From Tetrahymena thermophila SB210 (Eukaryota; Ciliophora; Oligohymenophorea; Hymenostomatida; Tetrahymenidae), in NCBI RefSeq assembly GCF_000189635.1, contig NW_002476013.1, positions 372,001-436,000 on the forward strand: a stretch of 64,000 bases of DNA. The letters are read 5' to 3'. Under the pieces are notes generated by a model. It did not search any database. It was not told the DNA's origin and saw only the letters and a list, made by a program, of their open reading frames with translations. This document shows, piece after piece, positions 14,084-27,172 of the stretch. The first letter of the stretch is position 1, and each line of letters begins with the position of its first letter. The translations under genes were made by a program, and so were the position numbers.

Positions 14084-16714
14084 TCATTGGCTGTATTATG
14101 TTCCTTTAGCTTCTTCGGTTAAGGTTATTGGTTATTTTAAAGACATTCTATTTGATTTAGCTTATTAATGATTAACATTAAAAGACTATTATTTTAGTAT
14201 TTAATTTTTTAGTTTATTTGCATTGATTTTTTTCTTAGCTTCATTTTAATTTTTGGAATTAGTTGAATTATTAGTACTGCTTAGTAAAATTTAATTCATT
14301 TGAGTTTGTTGGGTAAGGCAATCTGAAGGTATTCTGTAGGTTTCTTAAGCATCAATTAAATTATTAACTTTTCTATGAGTTTTTAGTTAAAAGAGTTTCT
14401 CTATTTAATTCTCGACTTGTAGTATTTTAGGGGCATTCTTTTAAAAATATTTTTATTATTTAGAATTAAGAAGGAGTTTTTATGAATTTTATTAGGCGTA
14501 TGGAGTATCAATTGAATTAGAGCTTGATTGCTTATTTTATTATTATTCTTATTATTCGTTTTAGCTTGAAAAAGAATTTCTTTTTGACTAAACCAAATTT
14601 TAGTTTGAAAATATAGAACATCTTTAAGAAAGTCTACATGTGCTAACGCAACTATTGCCCATTTAATTTGAGGAATCTCCATTTTGGCGGATAACTAGTT
14701 AGAAATTTTACTTTTATTAGCCTATTTTTTCTACTCCATTAAATTATTCTATAGTCTCTTACTACTCTATTTACTACTTGTTTTCTTATTATTCAACTTA
14801 GAAATATTTGAAGATATCTAAAAATTATTCATCAGGGAGGCTTAAAATTAAGTCAAATTAAGTTTTTAGTTTTTCAAGGATTTAGTTTCTTTCTAAGACA
14901 CAGTAATATTTATCACATCTTTTTTTGAGAGTTAAAAATTTTCTTTCTGTCATGTAATCAAGGAGATTAAATATTTCAAAACTTTCTCTGCATAAGGGGC
15001 ATTCGTCGTTCTTATTAATCCACTCTTGAAAACATTAGGCATGGAAACTGTGATCACAAATAGTTTTTATTATTTAGTCATCATTTACTAGCTCAGTTAA
15101 GCACATAGCGCAGCAAATACTTTCAGAAATACTAGTTTTATTTTACTTTTAAGAGTTATTATTTTCTAAATCATCTATTTAAATAATGCAGCTGAATTAC
15201 TTAAAATTTTCTTTCTGTTCTTATTCTTAAATTTTCTATTTAATTTCTTATTCTTAATTTTATTCTTAGAGAATAATAATTGATGAATCACTTGTTTATT
15301 TGTTTTATGATTAATATTTAGTAATAGGCATTAAATTTTATATGAGTAATTTCTATTTTTAGATTTATTTATTTTTTTTCTAGATGAGTTATGTTTATTG
15401 GTGTAAAATATTTTTTATTACAACAGAATTGCAAAGCTATTCATTTTTAGTCTCTTCTAAGTTAGTTGTTAACAATTATTAGCTCACTTCTTTTTTGTTT
15501 TTCAATATTTTGAAGACAAACAAAAGCAAGATTGAACCTAAAAAGAGAGATGATGTGGATATGGCGATTAATTTTGAAAGTTTAATTGCATTACTATCAT
15601 CACTCATGTTTTGCATTCCGTTTTCATTAAAGTTTTATTGTTAGGTATTTGAGTTGTTTTGTTTTTTTGAAATCTAAACGCTCAATTTTAAAGCCATGTT
15701 ATTACCATATTGCTATTATTTGAGCTCAATAATAAAGAAGCATGTATTTGAATTCATTTCTTGTTAGTTGTTTATAGTTTAGTCTTATAAAGTGTGTTCT
15801 TATTGTTATTAAATGTTAGATTAATATTTTTAACAGAGCTGTTCAATATTTTGAATTGAATATTCTTTGTTTTGCATTAAAAATTTTTCTTAAAAAGAAT
15901 CAATTGTTGGATTTTCTAATTTGTTGAAAGTCATATAAATATTTATTTCATTATATTCAATAGACCTAGCTAATTATAATGAAAAGCTGCTTTGTTAGTA
16001 GTTTTATATAAGATAATCCATGTTCACAATAGCGTATTAGGATGTTTATTATAATAAATATAAGTAAATTGAATCTTAATTCTTAGTGAAATTAATTTCT
16101 TGTAATTTAATATGGCAATCATATCCAATAAAATTTTTATTGCAAACGCATTATCCTGTTTCTCTGTTGCAATTTCCATTTATTCCGCTACAAGAGTTAT
16201 GGCATAATTTTTTGTTTAGTAATTGTACTTTCATGTTATATTTTATATAGATCTATGAATTAACTGTTACTCCTTTGATTGAGTTAAAAACTACGAGATT
16301 TGCTTTAAGAGAATTTTAGAATGCAGGACTTTTAGCATTAACATAAAGCAAATGCTAAGTTAGCTACTCTTTTGTTGCGATGAGGTCAGTAATTTCACAA
16401 TAGAAATTATTCATATTTAGACTATTCTAAAGTTATTCTTCATTCTATTCAAAGTTAAGACATACAGTGATGTTTTATTGAGGAATGAATTAAGATATGA
16501 TGTCTATTTAAAAGGCGATATATTCATAGTTCTCGTAAAAGTGTTATTATAAATCTATTTAGTAAATCTTGTAATAAGAGAATTAGCTAAATAAATAGTT
16601 ATAATTAGGAAAGATGCTTTAAGTGCTCTCTTATTTAGTAGATTATTGTTAGCACAATGCAAATTAGAAGAGGCAAAGATAGAAAATGATTAAATTAGCT
16701 TAAGAGATTCTCAT
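14084..16714 (-). CDS. EGF-like / TM / RING-H2 protein, array copy 4 (876 aa)
   Basis: A single exon runs from ATG 16714 to TGA 14084. Signal peptide at the N-terminus (MRISQANLIIFYLCLFQFAL); EGF-like module at ~170-197 (CHNSCSGINGNC...GYDC); membrane segment at ~380-401; RING-H2 at ~532-573 with CAMC, CDHSFH, CPLC and the Trp of QEWINKNDEC. The third ligand pair is C-D-H where the other copies have C-K/N/S-H, a neutral change. The tail of ~300 residues is Gln/Asn/Lys rich. Likely a membrane E3 ligase like copies 1-3. No intron. Confidence 0.9.
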
Positions 16715-18235
16715 TTATGTTTTTTTTAATTTATTTGATTAAAAATGTTTATAATTATCTTAAGTCGTATTGATTCTTAAACCTTGGGAGAAAATGTAAT
16801 TATTTATTTAATTAATTAGAGGTAAAATTTATAACTAACTAAGATATTTTTATAATCTTGGTAGTTCTTTGAGCTCACTAGCAAACAAATAAACAAATAA
16901 TTATATAATGGAAATATGTAACAAACTAATTATTTACTAGTAAAGCTGCATGAATAATGGGAAAATCATAAAATACATATTATTACTTGATGATTTTAGA
17001 GATTCTCTCTTTATTTTTTTTGGAATATCAAGGAACAGAAGTAATTTTAACAAAAATATTTTTAGGTAAAAATAAAAGTTCCATATAAAACTGTAATCCA
17101 ATATTTACTTAAAAACTTGTTAAAATCCTTTCTTCGAGTGCGTAAATTACTTTGCATTTATTTTAAAGCTGGCTAAAAATTATCATTTTTAAATAAAGCA
17201 AAATTAATCTTCTATTGCTTTAATATATAAGAAAAATCTTTAAAGTATTATCATACCTATCTGTCTATCTATATTATTTATTACTTACTTAATCAATTAA
17301 ATTTTTGTTCCATTATTATAATTAATATTATTTACTCTATAATGCTTTCAAAAAGTTAAAATTTACTATACTATGAAAGTTTAATAGTACTAATACAAAA
17401 CCAGAAAATATAATCAAAATAAGATTTCATTCATATTATTAACTAAGTATGTAAAAACGTTTAAAGTAACTCTGAATTTTTTACTTAAAATTTATTTATC
17501 TAAAAAAAGTCATCGTTATCGAAAAAATATGTTTACTTATAAAAAAGAATATAAAAATCTAATTATTATTTACTGTTCTTGAATAAGACAAATAAGCTTT
17601 TGAATTACCTTAAACTAAATAACTCTATAATTATATTTAAATAGGCACTGCACTAAAAAAGCAGCATTATTTTATGCATTGTATAAAAAAATTAAGTACA
17701 GTGTGTTTCTTTTTTACTGATAAATAATAGAAGTAAATTAGAATTTACTCTTGACCAGCTAGCATAATTAATACCTCAAATTTGCTAAAAGTCATTCCTT
17801 AAATTTCTAGCTTTAAGATTTATCAGAAATTATATCTGCTGCGTTCAAGCAGATATTCAAAACATATTTCAAGCAATCTTCAAATTAGAATGTGTTGATG
17901 TAATTTTAATTGTTTTGATAGTTAAATCAACTTAAGGTATATTTGAATATATTATTTTTTCTAAAATTTAAAATATACATTCTGGTCATGAAAAATAATA
18001 AATTATAAAAATATAGATTTATATAAACGCTTGAAATTTTGATAATTCTTTCAAATTAATTAAGTAAGTAAAATTATTAATTTAATAAAGTGGTTTTAAA
18101 ATGATAGTATAAATTTTAAATAAATATAAACATATATATTAATGTTATAAATTTAAGATAATTTAAGTATAATATGACATATTTTATTATAATATTGTAG
18201 AATTAAATTCTTCCATAATGTTTCTTTATATTTTC
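16715..18235. other. AT-rich intergenic spacer downstream of RING-less copy 5
   Basis: In the four other copies a RING follows the membrane segment. Here I searched the minus strand below 18236 for CxxC...CxHxxH...CxxC and found no intact finger. A short island at 17740-17900 is less AT-rich and open in several frames, but shows no convincing RING remnant. Confidence 0.5.
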
Positions 18236-19567
18236 TCATACATAAGCAATCTTACTAATTATTTAAAAATTTTTATTTGATTCTTATTGATCATCTTTTT
18301 TTATCATTACTTAAGTCATTTTAATAACTAAAACACATATAAAAATAGCTGCTGTAAATGAAACAAGCGCAATTATCAAATGTTCAAATACTTGATTCTA
18401 TTTTTGGTCATTTTTATTATTTTTAATTAAAAATCCATCACTATTATTATAAACTAAGACATTATGATTATTTTCGTTATCTTTATCGTTAATTTATTTA
18501 TTTTAATTATCTAATAAATTAGTATTTTCTAGTTTTGCAAAAATATTTACCAGGGTTTGTACATTAGGATTGCTCTATTATATTTTTATAATTATTGAGC
18601 ATTAATTTTAAGAGTTAATTTAATCTTAATTTTTTACTAGCTCTGGATTAAAAATTTTTTATTTGCATAGGTTTTCAAGGTTTGATATGATGATCTAATT
18701 GCTGGTCATTTCAAATATAAAATGATAGTTTGTTTCGCTTGGCATTTCATAGTCATTAAATAACATAAATATTTTTAGGTTTTAAGGATTTTATATTGCT
18801 TAAAGGAAGAGAGAAGCAACATTATTATTTTGGTGTAAAATGTTGAGGTCCATTTCAATTTTAAAATAGTCTTCTTCATTTAAAATAGATGTATTTGTAA
18901 TGTTAATATTTTCCAGTAGAGCAAGTGGATTAAGTTATACACTACAATCACTACCTATGTAATTTTATTTACAAGCGCAAGTACCATACTATGAGTTACA
19001 CATGCCTTAAAGTCCGTGGCAATTATTATGGCATGGATAAGAGTTAGAAAAATAAATTGAGATTTCATACTCTAAAGAATTTGAAGAGTTTTCATATTAG
19101 TTTTACATGCTATTTAAGTTATCTTCGTAAATAACTAAGAATGGAATTTTATTAGACTGTAAATTAACATCTTGTTTTTTAATAACTAATAAATGCTAAC
19201 TTAATTTCTCGTTAGTAGCATCAAAATCAGTAATTTAACAATTCTGATTATCATTTTATTAAATATTCTATTGTTAGAAATTAAGACAAGCTTTGATTTT
19301 AGAAGATGGATCTTGAGAGTAAAAATCTATTTATATAATGTAATATTCTGATTTTTAAGGTTAAGAGGCAAATAAATTTAACCAGAATATTTTATTTAAT
19401 TATTCATAGTTAAATTTGTAGCGGTTATTTATTTCTAATACTTAGAATAATTCATTTCTCAAGGTTGCACCAGAATATGTCGTTTATCCCAGTAAAGTAT
19501 GGATTTAAATTATTATTAGAATAGCATAAATCAGATTTATTTTAAAAAGCTTGAAGGACTATGTCAT
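18236..19567 (-). CDS. EGF-like / TM protein without RING, array copy 5 (443 aa)
   Basis: A single exon runs from ATG 19567 to TGA 18236. It carries the same ectodomain as copies 1-4: N-terminal hydrophobic leader (LFKINLIYAILIII near residues 7-20), EGF-like module at ~179-207 (CHNNCHGLQGMC...GSDC), and membrane segment at ~394-415 (LIIALVSFTAAIFICVLV). After the membrane segment only ~28 residues remain before TGA, so the RING-H2 and long tail are absent. It is about half the length of its paralogs. The frame is otherwise undamaged, so it is probably a functional receptor-like form and not a decayed gene. It could bind the same partner without ubiquitin-ligase output; that is inference. Confidence 0.85.
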
Positions 19568-21288
19568 TTCAAAGTTAGTTAAGTTTTTTTTGGTTGTTTA
19601 GAAATATTTGTTTATAACTTATATAGATGATTATTTTTTATATATTAAATTATTTATATTATTTATTTTAAAAGAAAGAATATTTTAACTTAAGATTTAA
19701 AATATAACTATTACTACTATCTATTTTCAAGCAGGCAAGCACATAATTCTACAACCTATAGTTATATTTTATCAGTAAATGCTGGAATGTAAATAAATAA
19801 AAGCTACTGGTTTAATTTTAATGTAATATTTTCATAAAGCAAACACACTTGAAAAACTATGGCTGCATTTTGAAAAAATAGTTTGATCCATCAAAGCGCA
19901 AATATTCTAACTTTTAAATTTGTAGTTTTCTATCAAAAAAATTATTTTACTTAAAAACTGTTTGTTACCAAAGCAAAATGATTAAAATTTATCCATAATT
20001 AGACATTTTTATATCAAACTTTTTTTGAATTAAAAATTTGAGGTTAAAATCCATACATATATTATATTATAAGACTTTCTATTTTTTATTCCATAAATAA
20101 CTTAAAGTAAGGAAATATTTAAATAAAGTCATAAATAAGTTTTTATTAAAAAAGAAACAAATAAAAACCACTTATTTATTTGAATTCAATAAAATTTTAT
20201 GATAAAAAAAAGATCACTTGAATAACTAAAAAATTAATAATTTCAGAATAGAATTTTTGTGGATATTTAATATCATACAACTGGTGGTTTTTAAAGCCTA
20301 AAATTAATTTGAAATACGTTATCTATAATTAAAAAATGTTTAGTTTTTTTATTTTCTAAATAAAAATTTATTTAAATTTACCACAAATTTGAGATTAATT
20401 ATTAAATAAACAACCTCATATATATTTAGGTATAATTATGATTATTTTTATTATAATAAAAAATAATATTAATAGTAAATTTTTGATTAAAATTTTGCTT
20501 ATTTTAGAAAAGCCTTTTTATTTAGTAACAAATCAATATCTAATGAAAATTATTTTCATAAATAAATGCTTTATAGCATAATAAATTTATTGATATTTTC
20601 TTATTTAATTTTCAAAATATTTAAATTTATCAAAGTATTTATGAATTTTAAAAATATTAGAAATTCATAATATTGCTTAATTAATTATATTTTATATAAA
20701 TTTAAAATATTTTTATTAAAAATTTAGATCTTCTATCCTAGATAGATTTACTAATAAAGATACAAATTATAAAAGAATAACTGGAAAATTGAAATTTAAT
20801 TTACAAATATTCTTTTGATGATTTGAAATGTAAGGTCATCTTAAATATACAATTTTTATCATTAATTAAACTACATTAACTCACTTTGATAACTTACTTG
20901 ATTTCGGTCAGATTGATATATAGTATTATTATATTTTATTCTAATGTTGATGCAATTATCAGAATAAATAAAATAATTCTGTAATATTTTAATTGTGATA
21001 AATAAATTTTATTATTTATAGTGTACTATATTTATCTATTATATTAATGATTTAGCAGGTTTTATAGTTAGTTACTTTTTTTAAAACAAAAAATAAATGC
21101 GTTTAGAAATTTAAAAAAATAATCGTTATGTTTATATACGAGTGGATTGATTAAAATAAATTAGAGAGGGAGTTAAATATTACATTGAAAATAACAAATA
21201 TTTAGGTGATGGAATTATTTTTTTTAAGGATTATTTTAAATAAGTAAAATTTAATATAATTAGTGGTATCAAGCAAGAAACTAAAACC
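19568..21288. other. AT-rich intergenic region (divergent promoters)
   Basis: Separates the minus-strand array from the plus-strand cysteine-rich gene, so it should carry both upstream regions. Nothing but A/T runs and short imperfect repeats was seen. Confidence 0.55.
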
Positions 21289-24200
21289 ATGAAATAAATA
21301 TTTATTACATTGTTTGTATTATATTCTATTTATCTTAGTGGATTTGCTTAAGATTATGAAAGAATTCATTGAGAAAGTAAATTCTAAATTCTGAATATTA
21401 TATTGAGTAGCTTAGGTGCACATTATTTTTTGTATTCGTAATTGAGTTATTAGTATGCATGCGAGTAGAGTAAAGGATCTATACAAATATTAATTAAATA
21501 ATATATTATTGATTGTTAGCGAGTGGTGTTTTCTACTTGTATCAAATAAAAAAGTGGATAATAAAATTTTTTTTATTAATTTATTAGCTAAATAAAGTAT
21601 ATAGAAGTTCATTTTAATATGGTTTGGAGTAGATTTAGTTTAGGTATCTTTTTTATAGTATGGCTGACAATAAAAAGCGTATTAACTTAAATAACGATCA
21701 GAAAGCAGGTGTTTTATTAGATGAACATCTCTTCTAATTAAGCATAGTCGACAGAAGGATGGGTATTATTTAATTTTTGGATCTATTATTATTAGAAGGT
21801 TAATCATCATATTATTACTTTTAGACTTAAGTATAAGGGGGTTAAATAAATCTAAGCAATTGCGATCCAACTGATAATTATAGTCCAGCATACGTTTATG
21901 GCACGTAAATTTAATTCATATTATTTCTTATGTGTCTGCTGTTTGAAGATTTGCAAACGCTTATCAAGTTTTTTCAAGTTTAACCATAAGTTAGCTTTAG
22001 CAAGAGAATAACAATAGGATTTTATATAAATTTCTTATTTTATTGAAATTTACTTTGGAAACTAAAAGAATATTAAGCTCCAAGCCAAAGCAAACAAGCA
22101 GAAAAAATACAATTTCATAAAAGAAAAATATAGCATGACTAAACAAAATTCAATTATTTTTATTTGTATAATAGGAGAAACCAAAATCAGCCACCATCAA
22201 ATATGTATTATTGTGTTCCCGGAGCTAATTCAGTACCATACGCATTTCAAATTTCTCGCTCAGTTATGACAAATCTGCCTCATTATCAAATTGGTTTTGA
22301 TGTCGAGTTGATATTGTAATTTTTTAATGAAATAAACTTATAAATTTAGCTTACATGTTTATAAATCAATGAATGATGTTTTTTTTTTAGCACTAGATTT
22401 CATATTTAACTAGAAAGCATTTCTAACTTAAAATTAAAAAAAGTTTCTTCTAAATTTATGAATGAAATTTTTTACAGTTGAGTTACTCAAATATTTAACT
22501 GCAATAAAAATATTAAGCTGAAACAAAAATTAACTAAAAAGGCAAATTTAATAAAAAATTAATATTTTTTCAGTTAACAGTCTTAGTAAAAATTATTATA
22601 TAATTATTTATTTTAGATTTGGAACTTGGGCTGTTTAGGGAGTATAAAGTTGCACAAGATCAGACTACTTAGTTCTAACAGCAGATCAAAATTAATTTAA
22701 ATTTACCTTACAAGATGCTTATACAAATTAATTAGCTTGTTAAAACACTGTTGATGGAGGATATTTATTAAAAATTACAAATGTGATTGATCATAAAGCA
22801 GATACTTTAAGTATTTCACTAACATCTAATACACTTTCTGATTCTTCTATGGTGAGTTTTGGTATAAGAAAATTTAATGTTTACTCAAATCTTTGCCCTG
22901 ATCAGTATTGCAGCGCGTGTATTGATCAATACACATGCACTTCTTGCACTAACAATTTGTTAGTGTCTTTTGATGGACGCTAGTGTCTTTAGTCTTGCCC
23001 TACTAACTTTCTAATTCAGTAGGGAAAGTGTGTATAAAATTGTGGTCTAAATTCAGTTTTAGATGTACCATCTAGAACATGTGTTTTGTGCGATCCTAAT
23101 TGCTAAATCTGCTTATCTTAAAACTAATGCTCATAATGTTATATCAATTACTACCTATTCTAAGGTAATTGTTATGATTTTTAAACAATATTTAGGATAT
23201 CGATGCATTTTAAAAATGATGCAAGCAATTATTATTAAATCACAATATTCTCAAATAAAGTTGTCTATTGCATCAAATTTATATTACTCTGCAGTTAAAT
23301 TTTTAAAAGCAAATAATATGCGATAATTTTAAATTAAGGTTTGACCACAAATTTATCTCTACTTTGATATCTTCAAATATACAAATACAAAAAACATACT
23401 AACTAATATGATTTAAATTTATTTTAGGTAAATGCTACTAAAAATGTCCAATAAATAGTATCCCTCCAACCGATGGATCAAATGTATGCAAAGAATGCTC
23501 TCCAGGTTGCTCTGTTTGTAATTCAAGCGGATAGTGTAGCTAATGTAATAAATAATACGCTCTTGTAAATGGTATATCATAATTATTTAGATTTTCAATA
23601 TAATAAATTTTTTTTTAAAAAGGATAATGTAAATAATGCTATGATCAAAATTGCGCTTAATGCTAAGATAGTAGTATATATGGATGTTTAGCTTGTAATA
23701 ACGGGTATTATTTCAGTGAAAAAAAATGTATTTCAGACAAATGTTAAGACTCTGTTTATAGACTTGCTAATGTAGAGTGTTAAGTATGCATGGGCGGATA
23801 TTATTATGATGTGAGTTAAGACTCTTGCATTGAGTGTCATAGTCTTTGCCATGACTGCACTGGTACAGGATGGGATTAGTGCAAAGAGTGTTCTTCTATC
23901 AGGTATATTCAATAGCCATAATAACTTTAATTTAACATATTTGTTTTTTCTACTTTCTACTTTTTAAAAAACTTATTCTTACCGAAAGTTTTAATTTTTT
24001 TCAATAAATGCATTGGATAAAAAATAAAAATTTTTTGAAACTTTTTATAACAATTAACATTTTCTTATATAAAAGATGGAGATATGTTTAATCTGAGAAT
24101 TTATAATAAGACACTTATTCAAGCAAATTAGGTATTTGTGACTGCAAATAATCTAATTAATTTGATACAATAGATGACACTTGTTAGGAAATTGGTTAGT

Positions 24201-27172
24201 GGAATATTTTTACTTATATTATGCTTTTTGTTATTTTTTTCGCTAGCTTATAGCTTGCTTATAGAGGCAAAATGCTATATTTGATGAATTTTATGTATTT
24301 CATTCAAAGTCTGAGTTTGCTAGGCTTCTTAAATATGCCTTATCCATATTTTCTTTAAGATATATTTACTGGATTTAACAGAGTTAATTTACCAAATCTT
24401 TTGCCAAGAGTATTTTAAGTTGATTAAGATAAAATGACTTTAAGTGGAAGACAATAAACTGTTTATTTCTCAAATTCATCTGCTTAATTAGAAGATATAT
24501 TTTCTTTTCCTAAGTTTATGCTTTACTATGATATGACTTCGAACTTCTTATTAAATTTTATAAATTATTTTATTATTAACTTGATTCCATTATTTAGCTA
24601 TATCTTTATTAGAGTTTATGAGAGAGTGAAGGGTTTTAAATTTATCTATGAAAGAACTATTAAAAATGAAATTATCCCTTTCTTCTTATACCATAGTCTT
24701 TTAGCTCTATTTATTTATATGATTTTATAATTTTAACATGCATCAACCTAAGGGGCTTTACATGTTATTGGCACTGTTTGTGCTGTTATCAGCTTAGTTT
24801 TGATCGTTGTGATGGTATATTTTCACACTTACACTCTTATGAAGAGTATAAATTTGTTTAAGAAAAAAGATAAGAATCATGACATCTTTAGATTCTCAAT
24901 ATACTTGCGTGATATTAATTTCATAAATGGAAATATATTTTAGTAAAACTTTAGAACTATTCAAGCCTTGAAATAGCTTATTCTTGTCTGTTGTATAGTT
25001 GGGGCTTATAACAAACCAGTAACCTAAGCTATATTAGTAATAGTATTTTAGTTTATTTATTATATGGTCCTTATAGCAATTAAACCATTTACAACTGTCG
25101 AAAACAATAAATAACAAATTATATATGAGACTTTACTGTTCTTTTGTCTTTTTTTAGGTTGTTGGTATGAATTTTCTTTTGGCATTGAAGGATAAACAAT
25201 AAAATAATTTGTAGGAGTATCTCTAATCTTGGGCATATTTTTAATTTTACTTTATATGATGACAGTAACTCTTTACAATTTCTATAAAATAGAAAAACCT
25301 TTGTTTATTTAGTATATGGCAAAGCGTCGCTTGATAAACAGAGAAAAAGAAATATAAAAAATGGTACTTAGATAAAAGAAAAATTCAATTACAGAGTATG
25401 TAAATAAAGATGGTCAAAGCTAAAGTAAGAATAATGATATATCAGATTCCGATAGTGAAAAGAGTAAATCTGTTGAAAATCAGGCATCAAAAAAGACATT
25501 ACAAAAAAACTAAACCCCAAAGCACATATTACCAAATGGTTTAAGGAGTAGCAAAAATGCTTAATCAACAAACAATAAAAATGCTTTAAAATAAGTATTT
25601 GACCAAAATGATGAAACAATATAAGTCTAACCAGATTATCGTGAAGCAATTAAAGAACATTAACTATAGTTCAATAATAGTCAAATTTTAATGAGCGAGT
25701 TACCACCAAATTCTGCAATGAATGGTGGTTTATCTAGAAGAAACCCATACGCATAAAATAACTAATCAATGAGTTATTACCTGAACGAGACAGATTAAAA
25801 CATTATCACAGATACCAACTTTAAATAATAAAATAATGAAAATCCAAATATACTTTCTGTTTTAGATGATGAAATTTTACAAAATTTATAGTTTAACTAA
25901 ACAAACAGAGTTATGCAAAATAATGAAAATAACAGTAGTAGCTTTTATGATAAAAATAATACTTAATAAAATTTCATCAATAATAATCCTAACTAATAGT
26001 AAAACAATATGGATAATACCTTAGACAAATAAAATTAACTATCACCTACCAGAACTGTTAATTTTACAGAAGCAGAAGTCACGTAATTTGATAAAAGTGA
26101 AGTTTATTTGGGCTCAAACAAAAAAGATATATACTCTATCAATTCTAATTTAAATGATATTTCCGGTCTACATAATAAGACAACTCAATTGGAGGAAGGA
26201 ATTCTTAAGAATCTTAAACATAACGATTCAAATGATAGTATAATATTGAAAAAGAATGAAAGATATTAGCCCTCGTAAAATGATAATTAAAGTTTCGGGT
26301 AAACAGACAATAAGTCAATATTATAGAAAAACGAAGAAGATGATTACAATAAGACATTTATGATAAATAATGAAGCAATATAGGATGTAGCTGGTCACCT
26401 AATAAATTAATATGCAGATAATAGTAGTGTACCACATATAAAAAATAAATCTAACACACTACATGCTTCTACAGAATAAGGTATTAGACCTAAAGCATAA
26501 GTACACAACCGCTCTTCCTTAAAAAGTGGGGTGCTTTAAGGTATGTAATAACATTAAAATCCTTAGTAATAAACTTAAAATGGCTAAGAAGTAGCAAAAC
26601 TGGATAATAATTATGTAGATAAATAAAATTTATTGGCAAATTCGAAGTTTGAGAATAGTTAAACTGGATTTAATAATAACCATGAGTCAAATTCTAACTT
26701 AGATATAGTTAATAATCATAACAACTAATCTATGTTAAATGATAGTGTTTTAAATCAAAGTATTGATCCAATGAGGGGAACTAATATTCTCTCATCATCT
26801 GTACTAAATAGTAGTGGAATTAAAAAACCAAGTTAATAACCAAAAGGAGTTTTCTAATAAACTGGAAAACAAATATCAACGTTAGACAGGAGCTAATCTT
26901 AAAAGTAAGAAATAGTCAAAGCTTTCAAGGAAGCTCCTTAAAAGGTTTAGCAAAAATTTGCAACAAAAAAGAAAAAGAACTTGAATGGTTCTAATTTATC
27001 CTAAAAATAGAATCAACTTCAATAACAATAATAACCTATGAATTCAGGATAATCAGGTTTAAACAAACTTAATGAATAGACTAATAGCTTCATTAAGAAA
27101 GCTCTGGATACAGAGCTTATGTATAAATGGAAAGACCAATCATATAATTATGATGAAGAAGAAGACTATTGA
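21289..27172 (+). CDS. Large cysteine-rich multi-pass membrane protein (5' end unresolved)
   Basis: Well-supported exons: 21660(or earlier)-21904, 22175-22315, 22617-23164, 23428-23571, 23623-23902, 24076-27172. From ATG 21660 these give 1,484 aa with every phase closing. The exon 22617-23164 onward holds furin/growth-factor-receptor-like Cys repeats (e.g. CSACIDQYTCTSC, CKECSPGCSVCNSSGQC, CIECHSLCHDCTGTGWDQC). The 24076-27172 exon encodes about eight hydrophobic segments, then a ~590-residue Asn/Gln/Ser-rich cytosolic tail ending YNYDEEEDY. This order fits a ciliate surface-protein family. A separate ATG at 21289 starts an excellent signal peptide (MKQIFITLFVLYSIYLSGFA), but that frame meets TGA at 21370 and I found no good donor before it. 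Either a splice I cannot see joins it, or the 5' end is damaged. Expected at the cell surface; ligand unknown. Confidence 0.8.

Noticed and set aside
17740..17900. Possible remnant of a lost RING finger downstream of copy 5
   Set aside because: A few residues resemble the helix after the RING of copy 1 (AADII), but no Cys/His ligand pattern remains; too weak to claim.
21373..22000. The signal-peptide frame of the cysteine-rich gene read on as coding
   Set aside because: It does not join the 22175 exon in phase and ends in A/T-rich intron sequence. It is kept only as a hint of a damaged 5' end.
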